Below, in pieces: positions 53,174 through 63,500 of a DNA stretch of 64,000 nt. Position numbers and translations under genes: made by a program. Numbering within the stretch: position 1 is the first letter of the stretch; the number at the start of each line of letters is the position of its first letter. This DNA comes from JABCZZ01 sp964454545 (GTDB lineage Bacteria > Pseudomonadota > Alphaproteobacteria > Rickettsiales > JABCZZ01). Under the pieces are notes generated by a model, which made no database searches, was not told where the DNA came from, and worked only from the letters and a program-made list of their open reading frames with translations. Where the stretch lies: NCBI GenBank assembly GCA_964454545.1, contig CAYVTI010000009.1:1-64000 (forward strand). The letters are read 5' to 3'.

Positions 53174-53650
53174 TTAAAAAGCGAGGAGTTTATTTATATT
53201 TACTATTATCATAAGCTTGCCATCCAGCTTGTAGATTCCGGACGATATATTTCTCCAATGAGCGGAAAGATTGTTAGGAGGCCTCTCCATCTCGCCGGAT
53301 GGAAGCTTTATCACTCCTCCCACGGAATCAACGACCAGACTGAGCAACTCGCCTTTATGTTCAACAATCACGCTCATGACTTTACTGCAGTCCCTGGCGT
53401 CACGGGGCGGCAACCCAAGGCATTCACGGACATCCACCGCCGCGATAATACGCCCGCGCAAATTAAGAAGGCCTATAACCTGCTTGGGGGCCAAAGGAAC
53501 ATGGGCAGTTTTAAGCCCCCGCAGCACATCATGGATGATAGCGACCGGAATGCCAAACATCTGGTCCCCCACCTGGACGCTGACATATTCCTCGTTCCCG
53601 GCCTGTATATGAGACTTTGCCTGTCCTGCTTGCTGAGCGCCTGGAATCAT
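53174..53650 (-). CDS. cheW: Chemotaxis coupling protein CheW
   Basis: Using the ATG at 53650, which overlaps the cheA stop by four bases and has GGAGGGCGGAG upstream, gives 158 residues. The CheW fold is visible: EEYVSVQVGDQMFGIPVAII, VIGLLNLRGRIIAAVDVRE and the terminal KLMIIVNINKLL. CheW joins CheA to receptors. A longer ORF start at 53680 lies inside cheA. Confidence 0.95.
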   Translation of the reverse strand: MIPGAQQAGQAKSHIQAGNEEYVSVQVGDQMFGIPVAIIHDVLRGLKTAHVPLAPKQVIGLLNLRGRIIAAVDVRECLGLPPRDARDCSKVMSVIVEHKGELLSLVVDSVGGVIKLPSGEMERPPNNLSAHWRNISSGIYKLDGKLMIIVNINKLLAF

Positions 53651-56271
53651 ACTCCGCCCTCCTTCTCTTCCTTGAAGCAAGCGGCGATCGATTTAAGCAA
53701 AGCAGCGCGATCGGTTTTCAATATCATATCCCTGAAACCTGACTTCCTGCTTTTTTCTATAGCCTGCTCATTCTTATTGGAGGTGAACGCGAACAGGGGG
53801 ATATGCGAAAACCTTGGGTCATTCCGGCATAGCTCGGCCAGCGCATACCCGTCTATCCCCGGCATTTCTATGTCGCTTACGATCACATCGAAGTCGGACT
53901 TGTTTTCAAGCGCCTGAACCGCTTCCTTTACATTATTCACGGCGGTCACTTTATAGCCTACGGAGATCAGCAGCGGCACGGTAAGGCCACGGAAGAACAT
54001 GCTGTCTTCTACCAGTAGTAATTCATATTTCCTATCCGACTTTGCGAATGCGCCTTCAACATCGCTTATTCCCACTATGTCGCGCAACATATAAGCGACA
54101 TCCACGATATCGGTCGTTTTCCCGTCTATTATTGTGCTTCCGAACAACCCCTTTTCAACAGACGATGATTTTACATCGTACGGCACCCTGACCACGTCCA
54201 AAATCCGGTCAATTACGATACCGAGATTCCTGTTATCATAGGTAAATACTATAACATATCTAAGGCCTTCCTTCGGCAGCTCCTCATCCCCCAGGGTGCG
54301 CAGGCTCATCAGGCTGCCTTTGTATTGCACCACCGGACGCTTTCCGGCAGCGATCTCGACTTTGGCCATGTCGATTTTCTCAAGACGGGAAATCAGCTCA
54401 AGCGGCACCGCTTTAGGAGCCCCCTTCTGGCTTTTAAACAGCAGGTAACTTACGAGCGCGCCGCCAGCGGAATCATCTTTAAACGCTGCCGACGTGTCCA
54501 GCGTGCTGGAAATATCCTCTGCACCCGTAGCGCGCGCCAGACCGTTCGGATCCAGAATCATAATAATGTTTCCGTCACCCAATATGGCATTGCCGGAATA
54601 GAGCGTTATGGATTTTAAAAGCTCCGAATTGGGTTTTATGACGATTTCCTCAATATCGAAGACATGTTCCACCGCAATGCCAAAACTGTAGCCGCCTACT
54701 TTGCATATCACGACAAACTCCGTGTTGCCTTTCTTGCCGTTCATCGACATGCCAAGGATTTCGGCCAGCGATATGACCGGCAGCAATTTCCCGCGCAGGC
54801 GCAGAACCGATGCGTTCTCGACATGTTCTATGACATGCCCGGAGCCCTCACCCACGCGCACCAGCTCCTGTACATTAATCTGCGGCAATGCAAAACGCTC
54901 CCCGCAAGTCTCCACTATGAGCACGGAAACAATGGCAAGGGTAAGCGGTATCTTGATATTGAACTTTGAACCTTTCCCGAAAATCGAAGTCAGTTCCAGC
55001 GTGCCCCCGATTTTTTCTATATTGTAGCGCACCACGTCCATGCCGATGCCGCGTCCGGAAATGCTGGTGACTTTCTCAGCGGTCGAGAAGCCTGGCAGGA
55101 ATATGAACTGGACTATCTGCTGGCCGGTCAGTTTGGCCATCTGCTCTTCCGTAGCCAGCCCGTTTTTCAAAGCCCGCTGTTTTATCTTCTCTATATTTAT
55201 GCCGCGGCCATCGTCGGACAGTTCTATGATGATATGCCCGCCTTCATGAAAGGCGGATAAGGTGATGGTACCCGCTTCAGGTTTTCCGGCCGCCACTCTT
55301 TCTTCCGGCGACTCGAGCCCGTGGTCGCAGGAATTCCTCACCATGTGGATGAGGGGGTCTTTTATCGCTTCCAGCAGCTGGCGATCGAGCTCCGTCTCCG
55401 CGCCTATCATGCGTAAATCAATTTTCTTTTCCAGCTCATGCGACAGATCCCGTATCAGGCGGGGAAATTTTGACCAGGCATTGCTTATAGGCTGCATGCG
55501 CGTTTTCATTATGCCTTCCTGCAGATCCGAAGCGATCTGGCTCAGTTTCTGCAAGCGGAACGAAAGCACCCGATCGGAGCGCGTTTTTATAATTTGCGAT
55601 AACTGATTGCGTGTGAGGACCAGTTCGCCCACCAGCTGCATCAGGTTTTCCAGCACATCGAGATTGACGCGTATGGACTGCGCCTGCGCACTTCCCTGAG
55701 CACTGTGTTCATTTGCTTCCTCAGCATGCGTGGAAGTGTTATTTTTGTCCTGAGATGCATCAGCGTCATGCTCCGGCATCTTCTGCGCAGCCGGTGTTTC
55801 TGATGCAGCAGGAATATTATCAGTTTCTTCCGGCTGGCTGGACAGCGTTCCCTTATTTTGATCTCCCGCGCCTCTCAACGTATTAAGCCGGCTAATTAGC
55901 TCCGAATCGTCTCCCGTTTGTTCTTTCCCATGCAGTTTCAGATATTCCACAATGGATTTGATAGTGTCCAGCGACTCAAGCACCCCGGATATGACCTCCG
56001 GAGATACCGGAATAGCATTATCGCGAATCTCTCCCAGTATGCTCTCAGATGCGTGGGCAATCGTTTCCAGCCGCGAGAGTCCCAGAAAGCCGCAGGTGCC
56101 CTTAATAGTATGGACAAGGCGGAATATGTTGCCAAGAGCTTCCGAATCCGACGGCTCTTTCTCGAACCTCACCAGTTCGGTATCAAGCGTCGCAAGGCTT
56201 TCCGCCGTCTCCGTAATAAATTCGCTGATCAGATCATCCATATTGACTTTGGCCCTGGGAATTTCAGACAA
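53647..56271 (-). CDS. cheA: Chemotaxis histidine kinase CheA with an extra CheW-like domain and a C-terminal receiver
   Basis: The 874-residue protein starts with an Hpt domain (His54 in VHTIKGTCGFLGL). A low-complexity acidic linker (residues 130-205) comes next and no P2 is obvious. Dimerisation and HATPase domains follow, with NSCDHGLESPEER, SDDGRGINIEKI and GRGIGMDVVR. A CheW-like domain (FALPQINVQELVRV, VLRLRGKLLPV) is followed by a second CheW-like region near residues 600-740. A receiver domain comes last (VLLVEDSMFF-type start, VIVSDIEMPGIDGYAL). Such CheA-REC forms occur in complex chemotaxis systems. It heads the operon. Confidence 0.95.
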   Translation of the reverse strand: MSEIPRAKVNMDDLISEFITETAESLATLDTELVRFEKEPSDSEALGNIFRLVHTIKGTCGFLGLSRLETIAHASESILGEIRDNAIPVSPEVISGVLESLDTIKSIVEYLKLHGKEQTGDDSELISRLNTLRGAGDQNKGTLSSQPEETDNIPAASETPAAQKMPEHDADASQDKNNTSTHAEEANEHSAQGSAQAQSIRVNLDVLENLMQLVGELVLTRNQLSQIIKTRSDRVLSFRLQKLSQIASDLQEGIMKTRMQPISNAWSKFPRLIRDLSHELEKKIDLRMIGAETELDRQLLEAIKDPLIHMVRNSCDHGLESPEERVAAGKPEAGTITLSAFHEGGHIIIELSDDGRGINIEKIKQRALKNGLATEEQMAKLTGQQIVQFIFLPGFSTAEKVTSISGRGIGMDVVRYNIEKIGGTLELTSIFGKGSKFNIKIPLTLAIVSVLIVETCGERFALPQINVQELVRVGEGSGHVIEHVENASVLRLRGKLLPVISLAEILGMSMNGKKGNTEFVVICKVGGYSFGIAVEHVFDIEEIVIKPNSELLKSITLYSGNAILGDGNIIMILDPNGLARATGAEDISSTLDTSAAFKDDSAGGALVSYLLFKSQKGAPKAVPLELISRLEKIDMAKVEIAAGKRPVVQYKGSLMSLRTLGDEELPKEGLRYVIVFTYDNRNLGIVIDRILDVVRVPYDVKSSSVEKGLFGSTIIDGKTTDIVDVAYMLRDIVGISDVEGAFAKSDRKYELLLVEDSMFFRGLTVPLLISVGYKVTAVNNVKEAVQALENKSDFDVIVSDIEMPGIDGYALAELCRNDPRFSHIPLFAFTSNKNEQAIEKSRKSGFRDMILKTDRAALLKSIAACFKEEKEGGV

Positions 56272-56492
56272 TATGGTTCATTTATACCACCCAAAAGTTA
56301 AAATCAGGTTAAGGCCAAATATTTAAAATATATTAATAATAGCAATAGGTTGCTTATGCCTATGCATTAGATCAAGTGCCAGAACAATACATTACAATGT
56401 GCTTCAGGGAATAAGCATGGGCAGCGCGACAACAGTAAGAAAGAGCTTGGATTTTGCCTAACTGAACGTAATATAAAAATACAGCTATCACT

Positions 56493-56837
56493 ATGAACCA
56501 AGACACTATAAAAACACTCCTTGCTAAAATAGCATTCAACGCCGAAGGGCTGGTGCCGGTCGTCGCCCAGAATTATGACAATGATGAAGTGCTGATGATG
56601 GCATGGATGAACAAAGAAGCCTTCACCCTGACGATGCAGACCGGGCGGATGACCTACTGGTCGCGTTCGCGTAGCAAGCTCTGGTGCAAAGGTGAAACTT
56701 CGGGAAACAAGCAGATACTCAAGGAAATATGGGTGGACTGCGACGGTGACACGCTGCTTGCCAAGGTGGAACAGACCGGCCCTGCCTGCCACACCGGCGC
56801 GCCCAATTGCTTTTTTACCAGGCTGGAGTTGTTATAA
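56493..56837 (+). CDS. hisI: Phosphoribosyl-AMP cyclohydrolase
   Basis: The 114-residue protein has the HisI pattern. It shows GLVPVVAQNYDNDEVLMMAW, MTYWSRSRSKLWCKGETSGN, the metal-binding CDGDTLL and the second Cys cluster GPACHTGAPNCFF. It opens the purine ring of PR-AMP in step 3 of histidine synthesis. HisE is not fused, and no other his gene is nearby. The downstream spacer holds the toxin-antitoxin promoter. Confidence 0.95.
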   Translation: MNQDTIKTLLAKIAFNAEGLVPVVAQNYDNDEVLMMAWMNKEAFTLTMQTGRMTYWSRSRSKLWCKGETSGNKQILKEIWVDCDGDTLLAKVEQTGPACHTGAPNCFFTRLELL

Positions 56838-56967
56838 AACGTAAATAGGAGACCGGATTGTCTACAATGAATACTCTCCAAACGATATGGAATGCGTTTG
56901 GCAAAACGTAAAACATAGTCCTCTAAAATTCATACAGGGCAACCGATTGCTTTTATGTAAGTTTTCC

Positions 56968-56996
56968 TCGACAAATCCTTTAATATAACCTATACT
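56968..56996 (+). promoter_or_regulatory. Promoter of the toxin-antitoxin operon
   Basis: TCGACA (56968-56973) and TATACT (56991-56996) each match the sigma-70 consensus at five of six positions, with a 17-base spacer. Transcription would start about 57003, just before the antitoxin. Confidence 0.6.
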
Positions 56997-56997
56997 G

Positions 56998-57013
56998 GCT
57001 AAGTTAGCTAAGT
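56998..57013 (+). promoter_or_regulatory. Candidate operator: direct repeat after the -10 box
   Basis: GCTAAGT occurs twice, at 56998-57004 and 57007-57013, separated by TA, with the palindrome TTAGCTAA across the centre. It overlaps the expected start of transcription. Phd/YefM antitoxins repress their own operon by binding repeats in this position. The assignment is by position. Confidence 0.45.
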
Positions 57014-57022
57014 GAGGTCAGA

Positions 57023-57271
57023 ATGATAGTAAATATGCATGAAGCGAAGACCCATCTCTCCAAATATGTAGAAAAAGCCCTTGCGGGTGAGGAAATTATC
57101 CTTGCGCGCGCCAATGAGCCGTTGGTTACCTTGGTACCCTTAGCAACGCACGGCGATAGATACAACAATGTTATATTCGGCGTTATGGAAGGAAGCTTTA
57201 CTATTCCCGAGAATTTTGACGCCCCATTGCCGGAAGATGTGCTTGCGGAATTTTATAAGGATAAACCGTGA
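57023..57271 (+). CDS. Phd/YefM family antitoxin
   Basis: The 82-residue protein begins MIVNMHEAKTHLSKYVEKAL, followed by GEEIILARANEPLVTLVPL, the classic Phd/YefM fold that binds DNA. The C-terminus (IPENFDAPLPEDVLAEF) is the disordered part that wraps the toxin. GAGG lies upstream of the ATG. It is the first gene of the pair, and its TGA overlaps the toxin ATG by four bases. Confidence 0.92.
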   Translation: MIVNMHEAKTHLSKYVEKALAGEEIILARANEPLVTLVPLATHGDRYNNVIFGVMEGSFTIPENFDAPLPEDVLAEFYKDKP

Positions 57272-57651
57272 ATCTCTTGTTGGATACTCGCATACTATTA
57301 TGGCTCCTGGTAAAACCTGCAAAACTTCCAGAAAAAGCCGCACAGGCGATAAAACAGGCACATAGCGTATTTTTCAGCCCGGTCAATTTCTGGGAAATTG
57401 GCGTGAAGGCATCTCTCTATCCGCACGGCATAGCCCGCGTGGAAGATATTCATGCAGGCGCGCTCAGGGCGAATTTACGCGAACTTCCGGTACTCTCGGC
57501 GGACACTATGCTATCCACAAGAATGCCCTTGCTCCATCGCGATCCCATCGACCGGATTCTGATGGCACAATCCGATAATAACATGTGCCATCTTTTAACA
57601 GTGGATAAACAGATTGCGGCGTATAATATGCCTTACGTGATTACCGTATAG
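57268..57651 (+). CDS. PIN-domain toxin (VapC-like ribonuclease)
   Basis: The 127-residue PIN protein begins NLLLDTRILLWLLV, with the first catalytic Asp, then SPVNFWEIGVKAS with the conserved Glu. The later acid is in HRDPIDRILMAQS, followed by LLTVDKQIAAY. This subgroup (COG3744) pairs with Phd/YefM-type antitoxins. It probably cuts RNA when free. In most relatives LDTH replaces LDTR, a small difference. It is followed by gltX after 12 bases. Confidence 0.92.
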   Translation: MNLLLDTRILLWLLVKPAKLPEKAAQAIKQAHSVFFSPVNFWEIGVKASLYPHGIARVEDIHAGALRANLRELPVLSADTMLSTRMPLLHRDPIDRILMAQSDNNMCHLLTVDKQIAAYNMPYVITV

Positions 57652-57663
57652 AAAAGCATAATT

Positions 57664-58983
57664 ATGACCGTATTCGTCCGTTTCGCTCCCTCCCCCACCG
57701 GCTATCTGCATGTCGGCAATGTACGCACCGCGCTTGTCAATTTCCTGTTTGCGCGCGCAGCAGCCGGGAAATTCATGCTCCGCCTTGACGATACCGACAC
57801 GGAGCGTTCGCGCCCTGAATATGCAGCGGCGATTGAAGCGGATATGCGCTGGCTCGGCCTTCTATGGGACGATTTCAGGAAACAATCGGATCGTTTTACA
57901 CGTTATGCGGAAGCCAAACAAAAGCTAGTATCGCTTGGCAGGCTGTACCCCTGCTATGAAACGGCAGAGGAACTGGAAATGCGCCGCAAGATGCAGGCGG
58001 GACGCGGGCTGCCGCCGATTTATGACCGCGCCGCGCTGCAGCTGAGCGATGCGCAAAAAGCGAGATACGAAGCGGAAGGGCGCAGGCCGCATTACCGCTT
58101 CCTGCTTGAAGATAAGCCGATTATCTGGAACGACATGATTCGCGGCGAAGTAAAATTTCACGGCACGCATGTGAGCGACCCGGTGCTGGTGCGCGAAGAT
58201 GGCGTGCCGCTTTATACGCTCGCCTCCGTGGTGGATGACGGCGACATGGGCATCACCCATATTCTGCGCGGCGAAGATCACGTCAGCAACACCGCCGTGC
58301 AGGTGCAGATTTTCGAAGCGCTGGGGCTCACACCTCCGCAGTTCGGGCACCTGGCACTGCTCAAGACGAAGGAAGGCGAGCTTTCCAAGCGCATCGGCGG
58401 CAATGACATACGCGGGTTACGCGAGGCAGGCATCGAGCCTATGGCCATCAACAGCCTGCTCGCCAAGCTTGGCACCAGCGATCCGGTGGAGGCATTTGCC
58501 AACATGGAAGAACTGATTGCCTCTTTCGATATTAAAAGATTTGGCCGCGCCACCGCGAATTATGACTTTCACGAACTGGAACGGCTGAATGAAAAGCTGC
58601 TGCACAAACTGCCTTTTGACAGCGTGAAAGAGCGGCTGCCATTTGCCGACGAGCATTTCTGGCTCTCGGTGCGCGCCAATATCAAAACGCTGGGGGAGGC
58701 ACGACAGTGGTGGAAAATAACACATAGCCTATTCGCATATACAGTAAACGATTTGGAATATCTTAAAATAGCGTCTCAACTTCTTCCTCCTGAGCCATGG
58801 GATGAAAATACATGGAGTCAGTGGACTAAAGCGATTGCTGCGGCAACAGGACGTAAAGGAAAGGATTTATTCATGCCGCTCAGGCTGGCACTTACCGGCT
58901 TGGAGCATGGCCCGGAGATGAAAATTTTATTACCGATGATAAAACGCACTTTTGTAATGTATCGATTAAATCCTCCGCTATGA
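57664..58983 (+). CDS. gltX: Glutamyl-tRNA synthetase
   Basis: The 439-residue class I synthetase has the HIGH-type APSPTGYLHVGNVRTAL, a LRLDDTDTERS segment, YTLASVVDDGDMGITHILRGEDH and the KMSKS-like region ELSKRIGGNDIRGL. This KRIGG form is typical of one of the two GltX copies found in Rickettsiales and other alphaproteobacteria, where one copy may also charge tRNA-Gln. The last 90 codons are more AT rich than the first 350. It overlaps cysS by four bases. Confidence 0.95.
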   Translation: MTVFVRFAPSPTGYLHVGNVRTALVNFLFARAAAGKFMLRLDDTDTERSRPEYAAAIEADMRWLGLLWDDFRKQSDRFTRYAEAKQKLVSLGRLYPCYETAEELEMRRKMQAGRGLPPIYDRAALQLSDAQKARYEAEGRRPHYRFLLEDKPIIWNDMIRGEVKFHGTHVSDPVLVREDGVPLYTLASVVDDGDMGITHILRGEDHVSNTAVQVQIFEALGLTPPQFGHLALLKTKEGELSKRIGGNDIRGLREAGIEPMAINSLLAKLGTSDPVEAFANMEELIASFDIKRFGRATANYDFHELERLNEKLLHKLPFDSVKERLPFADEHFWLSVRANIKTLGEARQWWKITHSLFAYTVNDLEYLKIASQLLPPEPWDENTWSQWTKAIAAATGRKGKDLFMPLRLALTGLEHGPEMKILLPMIKRTFVMYRLNPPL

Positions 58984-60509
58984 CCCTATATCTTTACAAC
59001 ACCCTGACCCGCAAAAAGGAAGAATTTAAGCCGCTCGCCCCGGCCAATGTGCGCATGTATGTCTGCGGGCCGACGGTGTATGACCGCGCCCATCTCGGCA
59101 ATGCGCGCTCGGTGGTGGTGTATGATGTGTTATACCGCTTGCTGAAGCATCTTTACCCGAAGGTGACCTATGTGCGCAACATCACCGATGTGGACGACAA
59201 GATAAATAAGGCTGCCAGAGAGCGCGGCATCAGCATTCAGAAACTTACACAGGAAGTCACCGGCTGGTTTCATGAAGATATGAAGGCCCTTAATGTTGAG
59301 TCACCAACCATTGAACCGAAGGCAACCGAACATATCCGCCAGATGATTGATATGATCGAAAAACTGATTGCAAATGGCAAGGCATACGTTGCGGAAAGGC
59401 ATGTGCTTTTTTCCGTAAAATCTTCCCCCCTTCATACCTCCCCCCGCGAGCGGGGGGAGGATCAAGGTGGGGGGCAATGGTACTACGGTATTCTTTCCGG
59501 CCGCGTGCAGGAAGATCTGGAAGCAGGCGCAAGAATAAAAGTCGAGTCCTACAAACGCGATCCGAATGATTTCGTTCTCTGGAAACCCGCCGATGCGGAC
59601 GACGACCCTTCCAGCGTGTTTGAAAGCCCATGGGGCAAAGGCAGGCCGGGCTGGCATATCGAATGCTCGGCGATGAGCACCGAATATCTCGGCAGGGATT
59701 TTGACATCCACGGCGGCGGCTCCGATCTCATGTTCCCGCACCACGAAAACGAAATCGCGCAAAGCTGCGGCGCCTACCCGCACTCGCACTTCGCCCACTA
59801 TTGGGTGCATAACGGCTTCCTTACCGTGAACGGCGAAAAGATGAGCAAGTCGCTTGGCAACTTCATCACCGTGCGCGAGTTGCTGAAGGATTCGGTTGGA
59901 GAACAGCAAATAAATCTTGGGGCAGTAATCCGTTATATTTTTTTAAAAACGAAATATCGTGAACCGTTCAATTGGAACCAAGCGCTATTCAATGAAACTA
60001 AAGATGAACTCTATAGTTTGTATCGAAAGAAAACCGATGATGAAGGAGAGGAAGTTCCTTCCGCTTTTATAGAAGCTCTTTGTGATGATTTGAACACTCC
60101 CAAGGCATTAAGTCTGTTGCATCTAGCCAAAGGACCAGAAATAAATTCTATGTTTAGAATGTTAGGCATTCCGACAAAGAAATGGGAGGTGTTTTCTAAG
60201 GAGGGAATAAAAACGATAACGACCTCATCTTCAATGCCTTTGGATTGGCTCCCTAAGTATGGAGGGGCTCTTGATTCTAGTGAAAATTTGATTCCTAGAA
60301 GCTCTTACAATCCCGCTCTTTATGACACACAAATTGTAGGTCCTATCAAAAGTACCGAAGATATTATTAAAGATAAGATAGAAGCCCGTATCGCAGCCAA
60401 AAAAGCCAAGAATTGGGCAGAGGCAGACAGAATCCGCAGTGAATTAAAAGCACAGGGAATCATTCTCGAAGACCGCCCCGATGGGACGACGGACTGGCGG
60501 AGGGAATAA
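58980..60509 (+). CDS. cysS: Cysteinyl-tRNA synthetase
   Basis: The 509-residue protein shows the CysRS blocks. YVCGPTVYDRAHLGNARSVV contains the zinc Cys and the HIGH site. VTYVRNITDVDDKI, GRPGWHIECSAMS with the second zinc ligands, DIHGGGSDLMFPHHENEIAQS and the KMSKS loop NGEKMSKSLGNF follow. An insertion of about 20 residues (SSPLHTSPRERGEDQGGGQW) near residue 150 is a palindromic repeat. Beyond residue 310 the DNA turns markedly AT rich and the protein diverges from the usual CysRS C-terminus. Confidence 0.94.
   Translation: MTLYLYNTLTRKKEEFKPLAPANVRMYVCGPTVYDRAHLGNARSVVVYDVLYRLLKHLYPKVTYVRNITDVDDKINKAARERGISIQKLTQEVTGWFHEDMKALNVESPTIEPKATEHIRQMIDMIEKLIANGKAYVAERHVLFSVKSSPLHTSPRERGEDQGGGQWYYGILSGRVQEDLEAGARIKVESYKRDPNDFVLWKPADADDDPSSVFESPWGKGRPGWHIECSAMSTEYLGRDFDIHGGGSDLMFPHHENEIAQSCGAYPHSHFAHYWVHNGFLTVNGEKMSKSLGNFITVRELLKDSVGEQQINLGAVIRYIFLKTKYREPFNWNQALFNETKDELYSLYRKKTDDEGEEVPSAFIEALCDDLNTPKALSLLHLAKGPEINSMFRMLGIPTKKWEVFSKEGIKTITTSSSMPLDWLPKYGGALDSSENLIPRSSYNPALYDTQIVGPIKSTEDIIKDKIEARIAAKKAKNWAEADRIRSELKAQGIILEDRPDGTTDWRRE
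59421..59478 (+). repeat. Palindromic repeat inserted in frame inside cysS
   Basis: CCTCCCCCCGC-GA-GCGGGGGGAGG (59437-59460) is a perfect 11-base inverted repeat. It lies inside a wider G/C-run block that begins CTTCCCCCCTTC and ends GGTGGGGGGC. It is read as SPLHTSPRERGEDQGGG between VLFSVK and the WYYGILSGR segment, a surface loop of CysRS. Confidence 0.7.
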
Positions 60510-60523
60510 CCATCCAGTTATTC

Positions 60524-63500
60524 TTATTGACAGTAATCGGCCTGGTTAGCTAATGGAGCAACTATACAGGTATGCGGAGGGGCACCGCAATACTGCTGAC
60601 TAGTGGTGATAAACTGATTTCCCACTTGCTGGCATGTATACAATGTATTCTTATCGCCAGCCATTCCGCATACGGCATTCCCACCGCAGTAAAGTCCTGA
60701 GCCACTGGCAGACAAGCCGCAGGAAGCATTAAGCTGCAATCCGCTACAGGGATTCGCGGGTCCAGGCTGATTCTGCGGCGCCGGTGGAGGCGGCGGCAAC
60801 TGAGGTCCTCCCAGAGAATCAACGCAACTCCATGCGGGATACGGATTGGTGTAAGTGGGAGCTGCCGTTTCCCATATATGCCAGACAGCCCCATCGCCCC
60901 CAAAATAAAATATCTCGCTGCGCCAGTCATAGTTAAGTCCGAGCGCGGGAACGCTGAATATGGTATATCCATTATTAATATAGGGAAGAGCCGTGGTATT
61001 CTCGGGCCCCCAGTAACAGTACTGAGTCATGTCTTTCGGACAGGCAGAGGTAGCAGGACTTCCCGGTGATGATACGCATGGGCAGTGTTGGACATAGGGA
61101 GAGCATGTCTGAGCCATCTGCGTTCCGACTAATGTATTATGCCCTCCCCACCCCAGAATATTCGGAGGTTGACTGGTATCAATTATCTGCTTTATATATT
61201 CCAGCCCGCCTTCCCCGGAGCGGTAAAACAGTTCCGTATAGCCAAGCATTTCTCGCACGGCAATATCGCTGGTGCTTTGGCCGTTTATATTTATAGGCGG
61301 CCCCAAAGCCCCGGTCCATCCGCCGCAATTGTTAGCGGAAGAACATCCTGTAGCAACACTGCCAGGTGACGGCGGAACTCCAACAATGCCATAATTTTTC
61401 CCACGGAAATAAACATTGACTGGCCCCCCTCCGCCCCCCGTCGCAGATAAATTGCTGGTTACAGTATCTTGCTGCACGGCTGCATCCGACGTTATAGGTT
61501 GCGGGATTGGCCAATTGATGGCTGCAGGGTCAATAAAATTATTTCCCATCGCCCCCACCGCCTTAATCATCTGCACGCTTTTATCGGTTCCGGCATAAAA
61601 AAGGTATAAATCCGGAGATGAGTTGCTGGCATTTACTCCCTCTCCCGCTGTAACAATTATATTGCTAACCGCACCGCTGCTGCCACAGCCATTGCCGCTA
61701 CAGCCGGAACCAGCAACTCCCTTAGTACTGATAGTAACAGGCGTATGCCAGGTATAGCTGTTGCCGGTCTGGGCAGGATCATAGCTATAATTGTTAAATA
61801 GCGGCGTATAAATGCTTTGAATCTGCTGCTTATCATTTACGTAGAAAAGCACATTCTGGAAAGCCGCTATATTTTTATATGCCGTGATCTGGCTTGCCGC
61901 TACGGCATTCGCCCCGCCTATCTGCGCCGGCTTGCTCCACGTTCCTCCACGCACGGAAGTATTTTTCGTCTGCCATACATGCCATATCGTATTGTCATTC
62001 GCTACATAGAACACTTCTATTTCACCAGCGTCTATAGCCTGACTTGAGCTAATTCCCAGAGGGGCCTGTGAAGCGTTGATAAGGCCATGCGCCACCACAA
62101 CCGGATCGCCCAGCAAGTTATTAGCGCCGTCAATAACAGTCCATCCATTGGTATTCTTCGGAGTATCATCCCAGTCATCATGATTTGCACCGCCGCTCTG
62201 GCCTTTTTGCGCCTTGTAGTATAACTGGCCATCTTTACTCACAAAAACCACCAGCGCTCCAGACTGGGAGTTCTGGCTTTGTCCCGATGGCCCGTCAAGC
62301 ACAACCGCCGGGCCTGTCATATACGTCGCCAGGGCGTAAGGCTCCGTGCGGCAGGCAGCGGCCGAAGAGCCGCTGACAGGGTTTTTGTTAATATGCATAT
62401 AACACCTGGCGCAGGATTTATCAGCTGACCGGGGTTCATTTCCCCCATTGCCCCAGTTCTGCTCCACCACCCATATCTTACTAGGATCGTTAGGTGCGGC
62501 ACTCGGTTTATCCGCCACAATAGCGACGTGGCCATTGCTGCCACCCACCTGGCAAGCATTAGGACCTGCGAAAAATACCATAACATCACCATGCACCGGC
62601 GTGTAACTTGAATAATCCGGCGTACCATTACCAGAGGCCCAATATGTCGTAATTTCACTGGAGTCCAAACCACACATCTGCCATGCGCTCGGCACAGGAG
62701 GAAGCTTGATGCCAAAGCGGCCATACACATACCTGTAGGCAAATTCCTCACATTGGTATCCCCAGCCATATTCTGTCGCAAAACCGCCGATAGGCGGCAT
62801 AGTGGCATAAGACAATCCTTTGTTATCGGAAAAAAGATTAAGTTCTGTATTATCAGAACAACAAGAATGATCCAGAAGAGCTGGACACGTATTCTTATTA
62901 TAGAAAGCTGGTATTCCGTCAATCGACGCGGTCTCAATCATTGAACTGTTATCAGCACATGCAGATAATAAATTCCCGCCGGATACTGTCCCCGTGCTTC
63001 CTGCGGCATTTGAGCAGGTTTCCCCGCCATTTCCCGTCGCATGGACAAATACACAGGCGCAAGCGCTATTGATGCCAGTAGCAATGCCGGAGCTGGAGCA
63101 AGGCGCCCCCCCGCAATCATCCCAGTTTTCGTTAACCGCATCGAACGTCAGGCCACCCGGATCCGAGGGCTTGCCATAAACCGCTCTTACAACCGCTATG
63201 TGGCTTGATGGTACCCAAGAGGAATTTTCGTTGCAGCGGGTTTGATCCAGTATTGACACACCAGGGAAGGAGTTCGAATAGACCACCACATCGCCTACCT
63301 TTGGCCCTTGTTTAACGGGATCCACATATACCGCCCCATTTGCAGGAGACCAGTATTTGCTCGTGGTAGCTTTATTACTGTTTATGTATTCCTGGCACAG
63401 ATCATCCGGGATGCTCGGATAGTTTATATCCACATGCCACTTAAAATGGAAATACCGGTGGGCCAACTCATCGCACATATATCCAGACCACCAGGATTGA

